From assembly GCA_014904985.1 (NCBI GenBank), contig MU128965.1, positions 16,623 to 27,333 of the forward strand: a stretch of 10,711 nucleotides of DNA. The letters are read 5' to 3'. Numbering within the stretch: position 1 is the first letter of the stretch; the number at the start of each line of letters is the position of its first letter. The translations under genes and the position numbers were made by a program. This DNA is from Hydnum rufescens UP504. Its lineage: Eukaryota; Basidiomycota; Agaricomycetes; Cantharellales; Hydnaceae. This document shows, piece by piece, positions 1 through 7,875 of the stretch. The notes beneath the pieces are model-generated. The model searched no databases, was not told where the DNA came from, and saw nothing but the letters and a program-made list of their open reading frames with translations.

Positions 1-289
1 CGGCTCAACATCTCCTCTACTGTTTTTTTTTTTATTTCTCTTCCCTGATTCACACATTTGTTATTTGCCCCTATTTCCCTTTTTTGGTTAGCACCATGTA
101 TGGCATCCAGTGATCTCGGACCGGATGCCCTTTATATACCTTGGAGCTCTGGAGGCAGTCCCTTAGTTTGACTCCTCCGAACTCCAGGTATGTCTCTTTT
201 CTTGTCACTCATGTAGATATCTTCATTCCTAGTTTGACTCCTCCGAACTCCAGATATCACCCTTTGTGTGATCCAGCTCTAGACACTTC
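1..289. other. Non-coding left flank
   Basis: I see no supportable gene here. A short reading frame on the plus strand from 141 is mostly made of the direct repeat at 164-253 and resembles nothing I know. There is a run of ten T at 24-33 and a TATA-like stretch, TTTATATA, near 131-138. The latter could be a promoter element, but no coding start that I trust follows it. Confidence 0.4.
164..253. repeat. 24-bp direct repeat, two perfect copies
   Basis: The 24 bases at 164-187 recur without a mismatch at 230-253, starting 66 bases apart. The shared core includes TTTGACTCCTCCGAACTCCA. The 42 bases between the copies are unique. Two copies with a long unique spacer could be the footprint of a local duplication or part of a larger dispersed repeat. 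No function can be read from it. Confidence 0.85.
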
Positions 290-1250
290 TCAGCTGCAAA
301 GAGCATCCCACACTCGACATTGCACAAAGAACTTGTCAAGATCTGAGAAATGAACTTGGGAACACTGGGCTTATCTCCTGATAACAAGCCATGCATCAAA
401 AACGAGTACCTGGTCTTGCTCACACAGACCTGCGCCAATGTACCTATGGATCTGATTAGAAATGTGGTGGAACTTGAGAGTTTCCATCCCTGCGAACAAT
501 ACAACAATGTTAAAAAGCCGAGGCCACCCAATCAGATGACAATACCTTTCCCTTTGCACAGTGGACTCGGCAATCTTGACAAATTGATAGCACAAAACCT
601 GGAACATGTTGAGCTGTTGATCCTGTTGGGAGATCATGTCAAAAGTAGCAAGTTGTATATGACATTGGTCCACTTACCTACTGGCAATGAGCCTCGCATC
701 AAAAACAAGTACTTGGACCTGCCTGCGCATGCCTCGATTCATGTACCAATGGATCTGGTCAAAAATACGAGTGAACTCAGGACACAGACAACATGCCATG
801 AACATGAAACAGCAGTCTTGGACCAGAAGAGGTTTGAGGCATTGCGAATTGAATCTAAGTGCATCCACGGTGGCCCAAAGTTGCTATCAAGTGCCTGTTC
901 TTGTCATTGGCAAATTGATGTCAAAGTGGCAATGATCTTTGATCTGTGATGCGCAAAGTCAATGAACTTATTCAAAGATCTAAGCAAGCTCAGCGAGATT
1001 GCTGTGTTGACAGCACAAGTCCCGGAACATGCTAAGCTGTCAATCCTGTGGAAGAATCCTATCAAGACTCAAAAAATGGACTGGATGAAGTTCCACTTAC
1101 CTTGTACAATAGACCTTGATACAATGCTCTTGAATCCATTGAGCCATACCTTGATTCATGTACCTGCGGAGTTTCTCAAAGTCAAGAGAAAAGATGAGGT
1201 GTGGGTTCTGCACAAGGAAACACCCATGTTAAACAGATGGAAGTTAGAAT
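290..1250 (-). pseudogene. Three degenerate tandem copies of an unrecognised, intron-bearing gene fragment
   Basis: Three related blocks lie at roughly 960-1200, 560-790 and 290-490. I read them on the minus strand. The first two keep a candidate intron at the same place, 1100..1046 and 677..623. Each is exactly 55 nt, starts GTAAGTGGA and ends ACAG before GAT. The exon before it translates as a run around RRYMNQGMAQW in the first copy and HWYMNRGMRRQ in the second. The exon after it aligns at DNA level (GATTGACAGCTTAGCATGTT against GATCAACAGCTCAACATGTT). In the third copy the donor is degraded. Differences between the second and third copies fall slightly more often at minus-strand third codon positions (11 of 27 counted), which is weak support. 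The plus strand is also open for 199 and 147 codons, so the strand is not certain. I do not recognise the protein. The block lies directly downstream of the broken transposase gene. Confidence 0.4.
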
Positions 1251-1271
1251 TGCTGCATTCCAGACCCGAGT

Positions 1272-2799
1272 TCATCTGCGATCATGCAGATCCAATATCA
1301 GCAGGGGCTCATTCCTTATGTGATGGTCATCATTGTCAATGCTCCCACAGGATGAGCCACTGTGATCATTATCTGAGTCACTATCAGCATTTTGGGTTTG
1401 CCTAGCAGTGACATGCATTGAGGAGGTTGCTGCACTTTGTGAATGTGCCTGATGCTTGGCTGCTGGGTGCTTTTTCCTTGATGTTGGCACTAGTGTGGGT
1501 TGAACCTCCTCATCTTCTAACTTGTGTGAAAACTGTGATAGAATAGCCTTCATGCCTTCTGAGAACCAAGAAAATGTTGGAATGTAGCTGCACCATACCT
1601 TTACAGCAACGTTGAGGATGTGTGGAAAGCACTGAATGCAGCATTCAGCACCCCAAAATCCTTCCAAGTCAAGTGCTGCAATCATTGTGTTGTTATTTGA
1701 GGCATTATCACACACAATGGTGTGGACCTTGCAAGAGAAGCTGGTAAGCATATGATGAAAACACTAGGAATAAAAAATACCCACCTTTTTTTCAATCCCA
1801 AAAGATTTTAAGAGTGCTTCAAGCTCATGGGTGAGGTGCTCACCAGTATGGCATCCTGACATCCTACACATGGGATGTAAGTTAGAGGTAGACCACAAAT
1901 TATGGGTTATAAATGAATGTACTTGACAAAATCAAGCACAAAACCACAAATATCTCCTTTTTCAAAATATCAGACTGTGACACCAAGGAAAGAAATTATA
2001 TTTGGAGATGTCCATCCATCAAGTGTCAGATGAAGTCGATGTCAAATTGATTGGAGATGGGTGGCAATGACAATCTGCAAACACTCATACATGTCAGAAA
2101 TGTCATGAGCAACAGTCTGATGTGAGTGAATGGCTAAGGTTGAGTTGAGCATGAGGAGAATCTTGCAGAGTTCAACATCCTGTATGATGGCATAGGGCTG
2201 TTCATGGCATGCTGACCAAGCTGCCACAAGATATCAAAAACACCCCATGTCAATCATAGAAACTGTGGGAGTTGAGGTGGGAGTTGAAGGGCCACAGGTT
2301 CTGGCATGCTGATTGAGGTTGGAGGTTGATTCATCTATGTGAGAGCACATGATACATTTTGATGGGTGGCTAGAAGTTGACATGACATTAGCATGATGTG
2401 AAATTGAAAAAAATGGTGAGAGAGCCTTACTTTTTGCAAGTGAAGGCATAGCCCGCCTCGCCTGAGTCCATTTTTACAATAGCAGGAGGCATTATGAAGT
2501 GGGAATACATGCCACTGTGCCAGGTGTTGCACTGCAAATCTGGTGCCAATGTCAGTCAAAAATGAGTAGAACAAGCATGTTACACATACCACGAATATAT
2601 TCGGGTGAATTTATGTCAGGCCGATACTTTGCATTGAACTTCTGGAGCTTGTTGGAGCTGCATCCAGAGGTCACTGCAACATGCAAAAGGCTGGATGAGT
2701 GGGGTGAGCAAAGTGAAATACTGTGACTGTCACACCTTTCATCTGGACAGCAGCTGACTCCTCAACACTGGCATCTCCAGTGCTGTGATTGACAGACAT
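1272..2799 (-). pseudogene. hAT-superfamily transposase, six exons, broken and C-terminally truncated
   Basis: The intact family cuts and pastes a DNA transposon with an RNase H-like nuclease. I infer exons 2799..2736, 2673..2590, 2539..2431, 2369..1923, 1863..1785 and 1727..1272. They are joined by GT..AG introns of 62, 50, 61, 59 and 57 nt, and the reading frame is kept across all five. In the conceptual product of 412 codons, residues 50-111 form a BED-type finger (W56, FTC at 82-84, DESTSNLNQHARTC at 98-111). A typical linker follows (QPYAIIQD). HLTLDGWTSPN holds the first catalytic Asp (203), CDNASNN the second (268), and CFPH at 294-297 is the CxxH motif. An acidic, Ser-rich stretch then leads to the stop at 1274-1272. 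Stops TGA interrupt codons 131, 195 and 219. The last catalytic Glu and the dimerisation region are absent; related proteins are usually much longer. The ATG at 2799 is chosen because the first intron joins it in frame; the extreme N-terminus is the least certain part. I could not identify terminal inverted repeats or a target duplication. Confidence 0.85.
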
Positions 2800-3044
2800 G
2801 AGATGTAGGAGGTGAGGGGAATGGACATGTTACTTTCCCTCCCTGTTGCCACTATTTATGCAGTTTTCTAAGGGCCCACAGACCTGGAATTCCAAGCTTT
2901 GATTCTGAAACATGAAACAGGTGCCTGACATGGTGACCAGCCTGCTGGTATGAATTTAAAATAAGTCTGTGCCTTTTCCCACCACCATTCCTGCTGTGCA
3001 CATTCTCTTGAGTACAAAACCATTCTTTCTACACAACCTTCTTG
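2800..3044. other. Intergenic stretch upstream of the transposase relic
   Basis: No gene is supported. This would hold the promoter of the minus-strand transposase and the 5' terminus of its transposon, but I could not identify a terminal inverted repeat or an 8-bp target duplication. It contains no CpG. Confidence 0.4.
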
Positions 3045-3660
3045 ATGGACTCTCTATCAGGATCCATAGAAGATCAGATGGATGCTGTAGCATATGAGCT
3101 CAGACATGCATGTAGAGGTTTCAAAATGATATTTTGGAGGCAATGCTAACATGCCTGGGTGAAATTCCCCATGACATTGAGAGCAGTATTGAATACAACA
3201 CCATTAACAGGGCTCTCTGAAGTGCCACCAGTCAGGTCTATGGTATCTAAAGTGCATGGAGCTCAGCTGAGTTAAGGGACAATTGCAACAATAATTTGGC
3301 CTCTCTTCAAGTTGTCCCACTTAGGTACAGCCCATGGAGATCTGCTTGTGTGAGTTGGAAGGAGGTAGACACCTGGATGAAGGGTCAACTTTGCTTTGAC
3401 CTTGAAGCATGGACATCTGGGATGGTCAGCAATCTCCTATGAACAGACAGATGTTGTTGTAGTCAAACAAAAGTCTGTAGGACAACAGTTGAGGATATCA
3501 GGACCCAGACAGCCTTCCTACCAAGGGTGGAGCAGTTAGCAGGGTCCCAGAGGAGCAGTCTCCATGTGCCCAGCTGGTTTTCAGGGCCTGAAAACTCAAG
3601 AGATAGAGGGGGGGGACTCATATGACAAAGACCTAGATTTAAAAAAGAGTGCATCAGTTA
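3045..3660 (+). pseudogene. Possible degenerate coding relic, unrecognised
   Basis: From ATG 3045 the plus strand reads MDSLSGSIEDQMDAVAYELR and on to about residue 26. A one-base shift near 3118-3125 then opens a frame containing NDILEAMLTCLGEIPHDIES, which continues to about 3438 with only two stops (TGA and TAA). It looks protein-like in composition but matches no family I know. The minus strand is also unusually open over part of the same stretch, around residues IDLTGGTSESPVNGVVFNTA, so strand and reality are both uncertain. A GT..AG pair around 3352 and 3450 could be an intron. Beyond 3440 nothing convincing is visible. Treat this as a decayed gene or transposon fragment at best. Confidence 0.25.
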
Positions 3661-3672
3661 AGAAATAAAAGC

Positions 3673-3710
3673 AGTGCAAAAAGAGCAGTTTTCACTGCTC
3701 TTTTTGTGCT
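3673..3710. repeat. Hairpin 1, left of the minisatellite
   Basis: Bases 3673-3689 pair with 3694-3710 around a 4-nt loop, TTTC. Thirteen contiguous Watson-Crick pairs are followed by two wobble pairs and two more pairs. The left arm reads AGTGCAAAAAGAGCAGT. It shares 15 of its first 16 bases with the left arm of the hairpin at 5748-5786, and flanking bases also resemble each other, so both belong to one repeat family. There is no pairing-independent sign of a terminator or RNA gene. Confidence 0.75.
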
Positions 3711-3946
3711 GTTGTAGCTACTAGAAAAGAAACTCACCTAGTGACCACACACCTGCAGCAGCACTACAGGGAGACTACATTGACCCTTGAAGGCCCTTTT
3801 TTAAGGTTTTCAAACATACCCTTGAAGGGTTTCCTGATAGCAGGCCAGCACCTGCTACAAAGACTTCACAGCACCTGCTAGCACCTGCTAGGGACCTCCT
3901 ATCACTTGCTATGGGTGCCTTAGCACTTGCTATGGGTATCCAAGCA

Positions 3947-4030
3947 CCTGCTATGGATGTTCTAGCACCTGCTATGGATGTTCTAGCACCTGCTATGGAT
4001 GTTCTAGCACCTGCTATGGATGTTCTAGCA
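3947..4030. repeat. Homogeneous 21-bp block inside the minisatellite
   Basis: Four successive units carrying GCTATGGATGTTCTAGCACC are identical. This is a locally homogenised block, as expected from recent slippage or unequal exchange, and it contrasts with the mixed units on either side. Confidence 0.8.
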
Positions 4031-4167
4031 CCTGCTACAGGTGTCCCAGCACCTGCTACAGGCTCATCAGCACCTGCTATGGGCCTCCCAGCACATGCTG
4101 GAGACCTCCTATCACTTGCTATGGGCACCCCAGCACTTGCTATGGGTGTCCAAGCACCTGCTATGGG

Positions 4168-4290
4168 GATCCTAGCACATGCTATAGGTGTCCCAGCACT
4201 TGCTATGGGTGCCCCAGCACCTGCTATGGGTGTCCTAGCACATGCTATAGGTGTCCCAGCACCTGCTATGGGTGCCCCAGCACTTGCTAT
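4168..4290. repeat. 63-bp (three-unit) higher-order repeat
   Basis: A trimer of units is present about twice. In each, a unit with GCACATGCTATAGGTGTCCC is followed by a unit ending GGTGCCCC and then one ending GGTGTCC. The copies differ by a few transitions. This is one of three higher-order layers in the array. Confidence 0.65.
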
Positions 4291-4435
4291 GGGTGTCCAA
4301 GCACCTGCTATGGGTGTCCTAGCACCTGCTATGGATCCACCAGCATTTGCTATGAACCCCCCACCACTTGCTATGGGGGGCCCAGCACCTGCTATGGATC
4401 CCCCACCACTTGCTATAGGGGTCCAGCACCTGCTA

Positions 4436-4897
4436 TGGACCTCCCAGCACTTGCTAGGGACCTCCTAGCACTTGCTATGGGTGCCCCAGCACTTGCTGTG
4501 GGTGTCCAAGCACCTGCTATGGGTGTCCTAGCACCTGCTATGGATCCCCCACCACTTGCTATGGGTGGCCCAGCACCTGCTATGGGCCTCCCAGCACTTG
4601 CTAGGGACCTCCTATCACTTGCTATGGGTGCCCCAGCACTTGCTGTGGGTGTCCAAGCACCTGCTATGGACCTCCCAGCACTTGCTAGGGACCTCCTAGC
4701 ACTTGCTATGGGTGCCCCAGCACTTGCTGTGGGTGTCCAAGCACCTGCTATGGGTGTCCTAGCACCTGCTATGGATCCCCCACCACTTGCTATGGGTGGC
4801 CCAGCACCTGCTATGGGCCTCCCAGCACTTGCTAGGGACCTCCTATCACTTGCTATGGGTGCCCCAGCACTTGCTGTGGGTGTCCAAGCACCTGCTA
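4436..4897. repeat. 231-bp higher-order repeat, two identical copies
   Basis: Eleven 21-bp units at 4436-4666 are repeated without any difference that I can find at 4667-4897. The units inside the 231-bp block differ clearly from each other, for example TGGATCCCCCACCACTTGC against GGTGCCCCAGCACTTGC. The block was therefore duplicated as a whole, and recently relative to the divergence of its units. Confidence 0.88.
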
Positions 4898-5064
4898 TGG
4901 GTATCCTAGCACCTGCTACAGATGTCCCAGCACCTGCTATGGGTATCCTAGCACCTGCTACAGATGTCCCAGCACCTGCTATGGGTATCCTAGCACCTGC
5001 TACAGATGTCCCAGCACCTGCTATGGGTATCCTAGCACCTGCTACAGATGTCCCAGCACCTGCT
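4897..5064. repeat. 42-bp (two-unit) higher-order repeat, four identical copies
   Basis: Dimers starting at 4897, 4939, 4981 and 5023 are identical. Each has a GGTATCC unit followed by a GCTACAGATGTCCC unit. The layer sits immediately right of the 231-bp duplication, and a partial fifth copy with a GGTGTCC change follows. Confidence 0.88.
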
Positions 5065-5340
5065 ATGGGTGTCCTAGCACCTGCTATGGGTGTCCCAGCA
5101 CTTGCTATGGACCTCCCAGCACTTGCTAGGGACATCCTATCACTTGCTATGGGTGCCCCAGCACCTGCTAAGGGTATCCTAGCACCTGCTATAGGTGTCC
5201 CAGCACCTGCTATGGACCTCCCAGTACTTGCTATAGGTATCCAAGCATCTGCTATGGACCTTCCAGCACTTGCTTGGGACTTGCCCTATCACTTGCTATG
5301 GGTGTCCAAAGCACCTGCTATGCACCTACCTGTCAATTCC

Positions 5341-5585
5341 TAATATGGAAATGTAATTACCTAATATCCTAAATGGGAAATTATGTAATCCACCCAAAAA
5401 GTGGCTACATGATAATAGACAACAATAATAGTATTATGTAATATTTGGATTACATAATTTCTTGATAACATAATCAAATATATTATATAATTAAATATTA
5501 CCTAATATACATATTACCTAAGTATTTAATTACCTAATTACTTTAGTACTTAAGTGCTTATATAATTTAATAATTATATAATCTA
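5341..5585. repeat. AT-rich block with a 15-bp inverted repeat
   Basis: The block is strongly AT-rich, in sharp contrast to the GC-balanced array beside it. AAATTATGTAATCCA at 5378-5392 is perfectly inverted at 5446-5460. The motif ATTACCTAA recurs at about 5356, 5509, 5518 and 5529. The core GTATTATGTAAT (5431-5442) is also present inverted at 6069-6080. This could be the edge of a MITE-like element, but I cannot define termini or a target duplication. No gene is seen. Confidence 0.5.
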
Positions 5586-5608
5586 GGCTGGCACTCGCAG
5601 TGCCAGTC
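5586..5608. repeat. Hairpin 2, short GC-rich stem
   Basis: CTGGCACT (5588-5595) pairs perfectly with AGTGCCAG (5599-5606) around CGC. One wobble pair and one further pair extend it outwards. Its loop holds the first CpG after nearly 3 kb without one. Confidence 0.7.
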
Positions 5609-5747
5609 AAAAAAGGGGGCACCCTGGACCAACTGGAGGGGCAGTGGAGGTGGTACAGGGGGCACCAGAGGGGATAAGGGCCCCTGGATATGCACTTAGG
5701 GGGATCCTATAATGGGGGATGATGAGTTAGTTAAAAAAATCAACAGT
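5609..5747. other. G-rich linker between hairpins
   Basis: Runs of three to five G recur (near 5615, 5638, 5660, 5672, 5677, 5699 and 5715), and AGGGGGCACC occurs twice. Loops between runs are mostly too long for a confident G-quadruplex. The open frame starting at 5712 continues through the next hairpins and is not a credible gene. Confidence 0.4.
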
Positions 5748-5786
5748 AGTGCAAAAAGGGCAGCCAGAGGCTGCCCTTTGTGCACT
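5748..5786. repeat. Hairpin 3, right of the minisatellite, related to hairpin 1
   Basis: Bases 5748-5765 pair with 5769-5786 with one mismatch around a 3-nt loop (AGA). The left arm begins AGTGCAAAAAGGGCAG, one base different from the start of hairpin 1 at 3673. Similar sequence lies on both sides of the two hairpins, such as GTAGCT just right of each and ACCACAC further on, so 3640-3760 and 5725-5835 look like two diverged copies of one element. Confidence 0.75.
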
Positions 5787-5818
5787 GGAGTAGCTCAAAT
5801 ATTAAAAACATACCTTAA

Positions 5819-5850
5819 CACCACACCCCAGTCTATACTGGGGTGTGGTG
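5819..5850. repeat. Hairpin 4, perfect 14-bp stem
   Basis: CACCACACCCCAGT (5819-5832) is the exact reverse complement of 5837-5850, with a 4-nt loop (CTAT). It has no T-run after it in either direction, so nothing marks it as a transcription terminator. Confidence 0.8.
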
Positions 5851-5910
5851 GCTTCTCCTGGGCTCTCAGTAGATGGTGGTGGTGGTGTTGTGCAAAGGAA
5901 AAAATTTTCT

Positions 5911-5957
5911 GGCAACTGCTGGTAAATTGAACCCGGGACTCAACACCAGCAGTTGCC
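5911..5957. repeat. Hairpin 5, perfect 12-bp stem with 23-nt loop
   Basis: GGCAACTGCTGG (5911-5922) is the exact reverse complement of 5946-5957. The loop contains GAACCCGGGACTC. On the minus strand this reads GAGTCCCGGGTTCAA, which resembles the T-arm and B-box of a tRNA gene. The rest of a tRNA fold and an A-box are not evident, so I do not call a tRNA or a SINE. Confidence 0.7.
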
Positions 5958-5959
5958 CA

Positions 5960-6044
5960 GTTTCAAAAGCAACCCACCTGCTGTAAAAAGACCCTAAGTG
6001 TGGTAATCAGATAGACCAATAGAAGGGTGCATTAGATAATATTT
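5960..6044. other. Linker before the repeat family, nothing recognised
   Basis: This is short AT-rich DNA with no reading frame of note. Motifs like GATAATATTTCATAAC resemble the AT-rich block at 5341-5585 and may belong to the same decayed element. Confidence 0.3.
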
Positions 6045-7574
6045 CATAACAACTTTGGATAATATCCCATTACATAATACAGTGATTCCTATTTAGGATG
6101 AAGTACATCCAAAATATTTACCCATAGATCATAGATGGTCCCCTGGGGACCCTGATAGAGTGCAAACCCCAGGCACAGGGCCAATGGTTAGTGCCTGAAA
6201 CAATAAGAGGAGTAGAAAAAGTATGAGAACTACTGGAAATTGCTGAAAAATAAGCACTGAGAAGATCATTCTGAAATTTGGACCCTGATTAGAGACCCCC
6301 TTGATGCAAATCATATCAAAATTTCAGCCAAATTTGTTCTCAGGTTGTGGAGATATAGGGTAAACAAGTTTGGGCATTTAAAATTCATTTCCTCCCCCTA
6401 CAAAATAGCTGGGGAGTTGAAAATCTTCACAGAGTATAATGCCATGATGTACTAATGATGTCTCAAAAAATCAGCTTAATCCATGGCCTCTAAGGGAGTG
6501 AACTGGACAATAGGTACCAGAAGCACTGGAAATTGCTGAAACATCAGGTGCAGGTGGATCATTCTGAAGTTTGGCACATGATTAGATACCACTTAGACAA
6601 AGAACATATCTTTATTTCACCCATATCTGTCCATTAACTACAGAGCTATGAAGAACACAAGCTTTAACATTGAAAATTAATTTATTCCCCCTACAGACAA
6701 GATATGGACTTGAAATCTTACCTGGGGTATGATCATATCATGAACTAAATATGTGCCAGAAATCAGCTTATTCTGTTTAGTTTTAGGATTTCAACTCCCT
6801 TTTCAGGTGAAAAGAGAACAAAAAGCTACCATGAATGTTAAACACTTTAAATTAAGCCCAAACTGGGTGGAATCAGCTTATAATACTATAACCCTGACTA
6901 TATCCAAAAATGGAATGAATTGGATGTGTGGAAGTGGCTCAAATTGAGGGGGAGGGGGAGGCAGATCAAGAGTGAATTGCATAAGATGTAGAGTGGATGT
7001 GGCTCTGATATTTCACCACTGATTTAATACACATATGCACAGTGTGTAGGCCAGATATCAGCCTAACTGGACTCAATTTAGGCAGTGCTCCACAGGCCTC
7101 CCCCCTAAACAACAGTTTCCTCCCCAGAGCCTTCTATTGATGCAATGGTCTTTAAAATGCACCCTTAGGTCATCCAAACACATCTATAACATCCCTCAAA
7201 ATTTCAGATTTATACCTTCAGTCTCAGAGTCTCCATAATATTTTCAAGTTTCACTGAAATACACCCTCCAGTTGGGACACTTACAGAGCCCCAATCACTC
7301 TGATTTTGTGTAGACCACACCTGCTCATTATTTGGGCCTCAGCCCCCAAATTTCAGCCCATTCTGAGGACTTTTGGTGTTTGTCACATGACCAAGATCTT
7401 CCCCTCCCCCTGATTCACTCAGTCATCTAATTTGTTGAAACTTTGTTGTGATCTGTAGTAGTAGTATGTGACAGTGTATGATTCAAATTTCAGGGCATTG
7501 CATGAAATATTCATTGAGTTATTCAAGATACATTCTAGATCAATTCAATTTGGGGTCAGAACTGCAGTATTTAG
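6045..7574 (+). repeat. Repeat family copy 1 (head, satellite part, B part)
   Basis: This is the most complete forward copy. Its head, about 6045-6135 (ATTACATAATACAGTGATTC, then CATCCAAAATATTTACCC), matches the head of copy 2 at 7935-8040. A satellite part, about 6150-6820, follows and is the reverse complement of the sequence at 9560-10711. The B part, about 6830-7574, aligns with 8040-8783 of copy 2 almost base for base in length (about 744 each). It is also the reverse complement of 8789-9530 in copy 3. There are no long open frames and no transposase remnant. Copy 1 holds no CpG. It may be a non-autonomous transposable element or a decayed satellite domain. Confidence 0.75.
6150..6820 (-). 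repeat. Satellite of about 146 bp, about four inverted half-units
   Basis: Landmarks equivalent to the complement of CATGGATTGGGCTGA recur near 6325, 6470, 6617 and 6763, spaced 145-147 bp. Alternate half-units are more alike. For example, ACTGGAAATTGCTGAAA occurs at 6232 and 6525, 293 bp apart. The orientation is opposite to the satellite at the right end of the window, and CpG has been lost completely. Confidence 0.7.
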
Positions 7575-7875
7575 CTCACCAGGACTTCAGTGTATCTGGC
7601 CAGATTCCCAAAATAAATGGAATGGAAAATTCCTGGAAATGTTTGGGTCTGGTAGGCACAGTACAGGAGACAGTATACCCAATATCTCCACCTGATGCTG
7701 TAGACTTACTGCATCAGATACAGTACTTTACTGTAGGTTTTTCACATCAATTACAGTAAGTTACTATACATGTTTTGATGCAACAGGTCCACTGTTGCAT
7801 CAGCTGTGACAACCCCAGGCATTTTAATATCAGCCAATGCTCAGTTGGGTTCTTAATGGATTTGCATCCAATCAT
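7575..7875. other. Spacer between repeat copies 1 and 2
   Basis: I find no match to other parts of the window and no gene. It is rich in small inverted motifs: TGATGCAACAG (7776-7786) pairs exactly with 7792-7802 around a 5-nt loop, and ACAGTA/TACTGT motifs cluster at about 7720-7765. It may be unrelated sequence trapped between two insertions or the tail of copy 1. Confidence 0.4.
7776..7802. repeat. Hairpin, perfect 11-bp stem
   Basis: TGATGCAACAG at 7776-7786 is the exact reverse complement of 7792-7802, with loop GTCCA. The stem sequence TGATGC/GCATCA also appears in looser form at about 7692-7717. Confidence 0.7.

Larger units (their letters stand above)
3847..5322. repeat. Minisatellite, about 70 units of 21 bp
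   Basis: Units of the form AGCACCTGCTATGGGTGTCC plus one base are repeated head to tail for about 1,476 bp with no unique spacers. Common variants change ACCTGC to ACTTGC and GCTATG to GCTACA, GCTAGG or GCTGTG. Because 21 is a multiple of three, a stop-free unit leaves frames open for long distances on both strands. This explains open frames at 3911-4468 and 4435-5343 (plus, heptads like APAMGVL) and at 3775-4128 and 4413-5135 (minus, heptads like IAGARTP). A 20-bp unit near 4418-4424 shifts the plus frame. No start context, intron or non-repetitive domain argues for a real protein. The array holds no CpG at all. Confidence 0.93.

Noticed and set aside
350..1405. Plus-strand open frames of 199 and 147 codons as genes
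   Set aside because: They cover the degenerate repeat copies. Conserved 55-nt introns on the minus strand and slightly more changes at minus-strand third positions favour the other strand, and no family is recognisable.
2335..2592. Open frame of 85 codons on the minus strand in another frame
   Set aside because: It overlaps exon 3 and two introns of the hAT transposase in the wrong frame and is explained by the spliced model.
3775..5135. Minus-strand open frames of 117 and 240 codons in the array
   Set aside because: These are by-products of the same 21-bp period (heptads like IAGARTP), with no non-repetitive coding sequence beyond the array edge.
3847..5322. CRISPR-like array
   Set aside because: The units are directly adjacent with no unique spacers, the unit itself varies, and the context is eukaryotic.
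3911..5343. Long plus-strand open frames of 185 and 302 codons as a repetitive protein gene
   Set aside because: A 21-bp period keeps frames open automatically, the minus strand is equally open, the register is broken by a 20-bp unit, and no unique domain, signal or intron is present.
5615..5720. G-quadruplex-forming region
   Set aside because: There are many G runs, but most loops between them exceed the usual 7 nt, so no confident four-run motif is present.
5712..5930. 72-codon open frame
   Set aside because: It runs through two hairpin stems and a G-rich linker, has no similarity to a known protein, and has no plausible gene structure.
5890..5985. tRNA gene or tRNA-derived SINE on the minus strand
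   Set aside because: Only a B-box-like GGTTCAA and a CCCGGG step are present. The T-stem does not pair properly, and no A-box or cloverleaf could be built.
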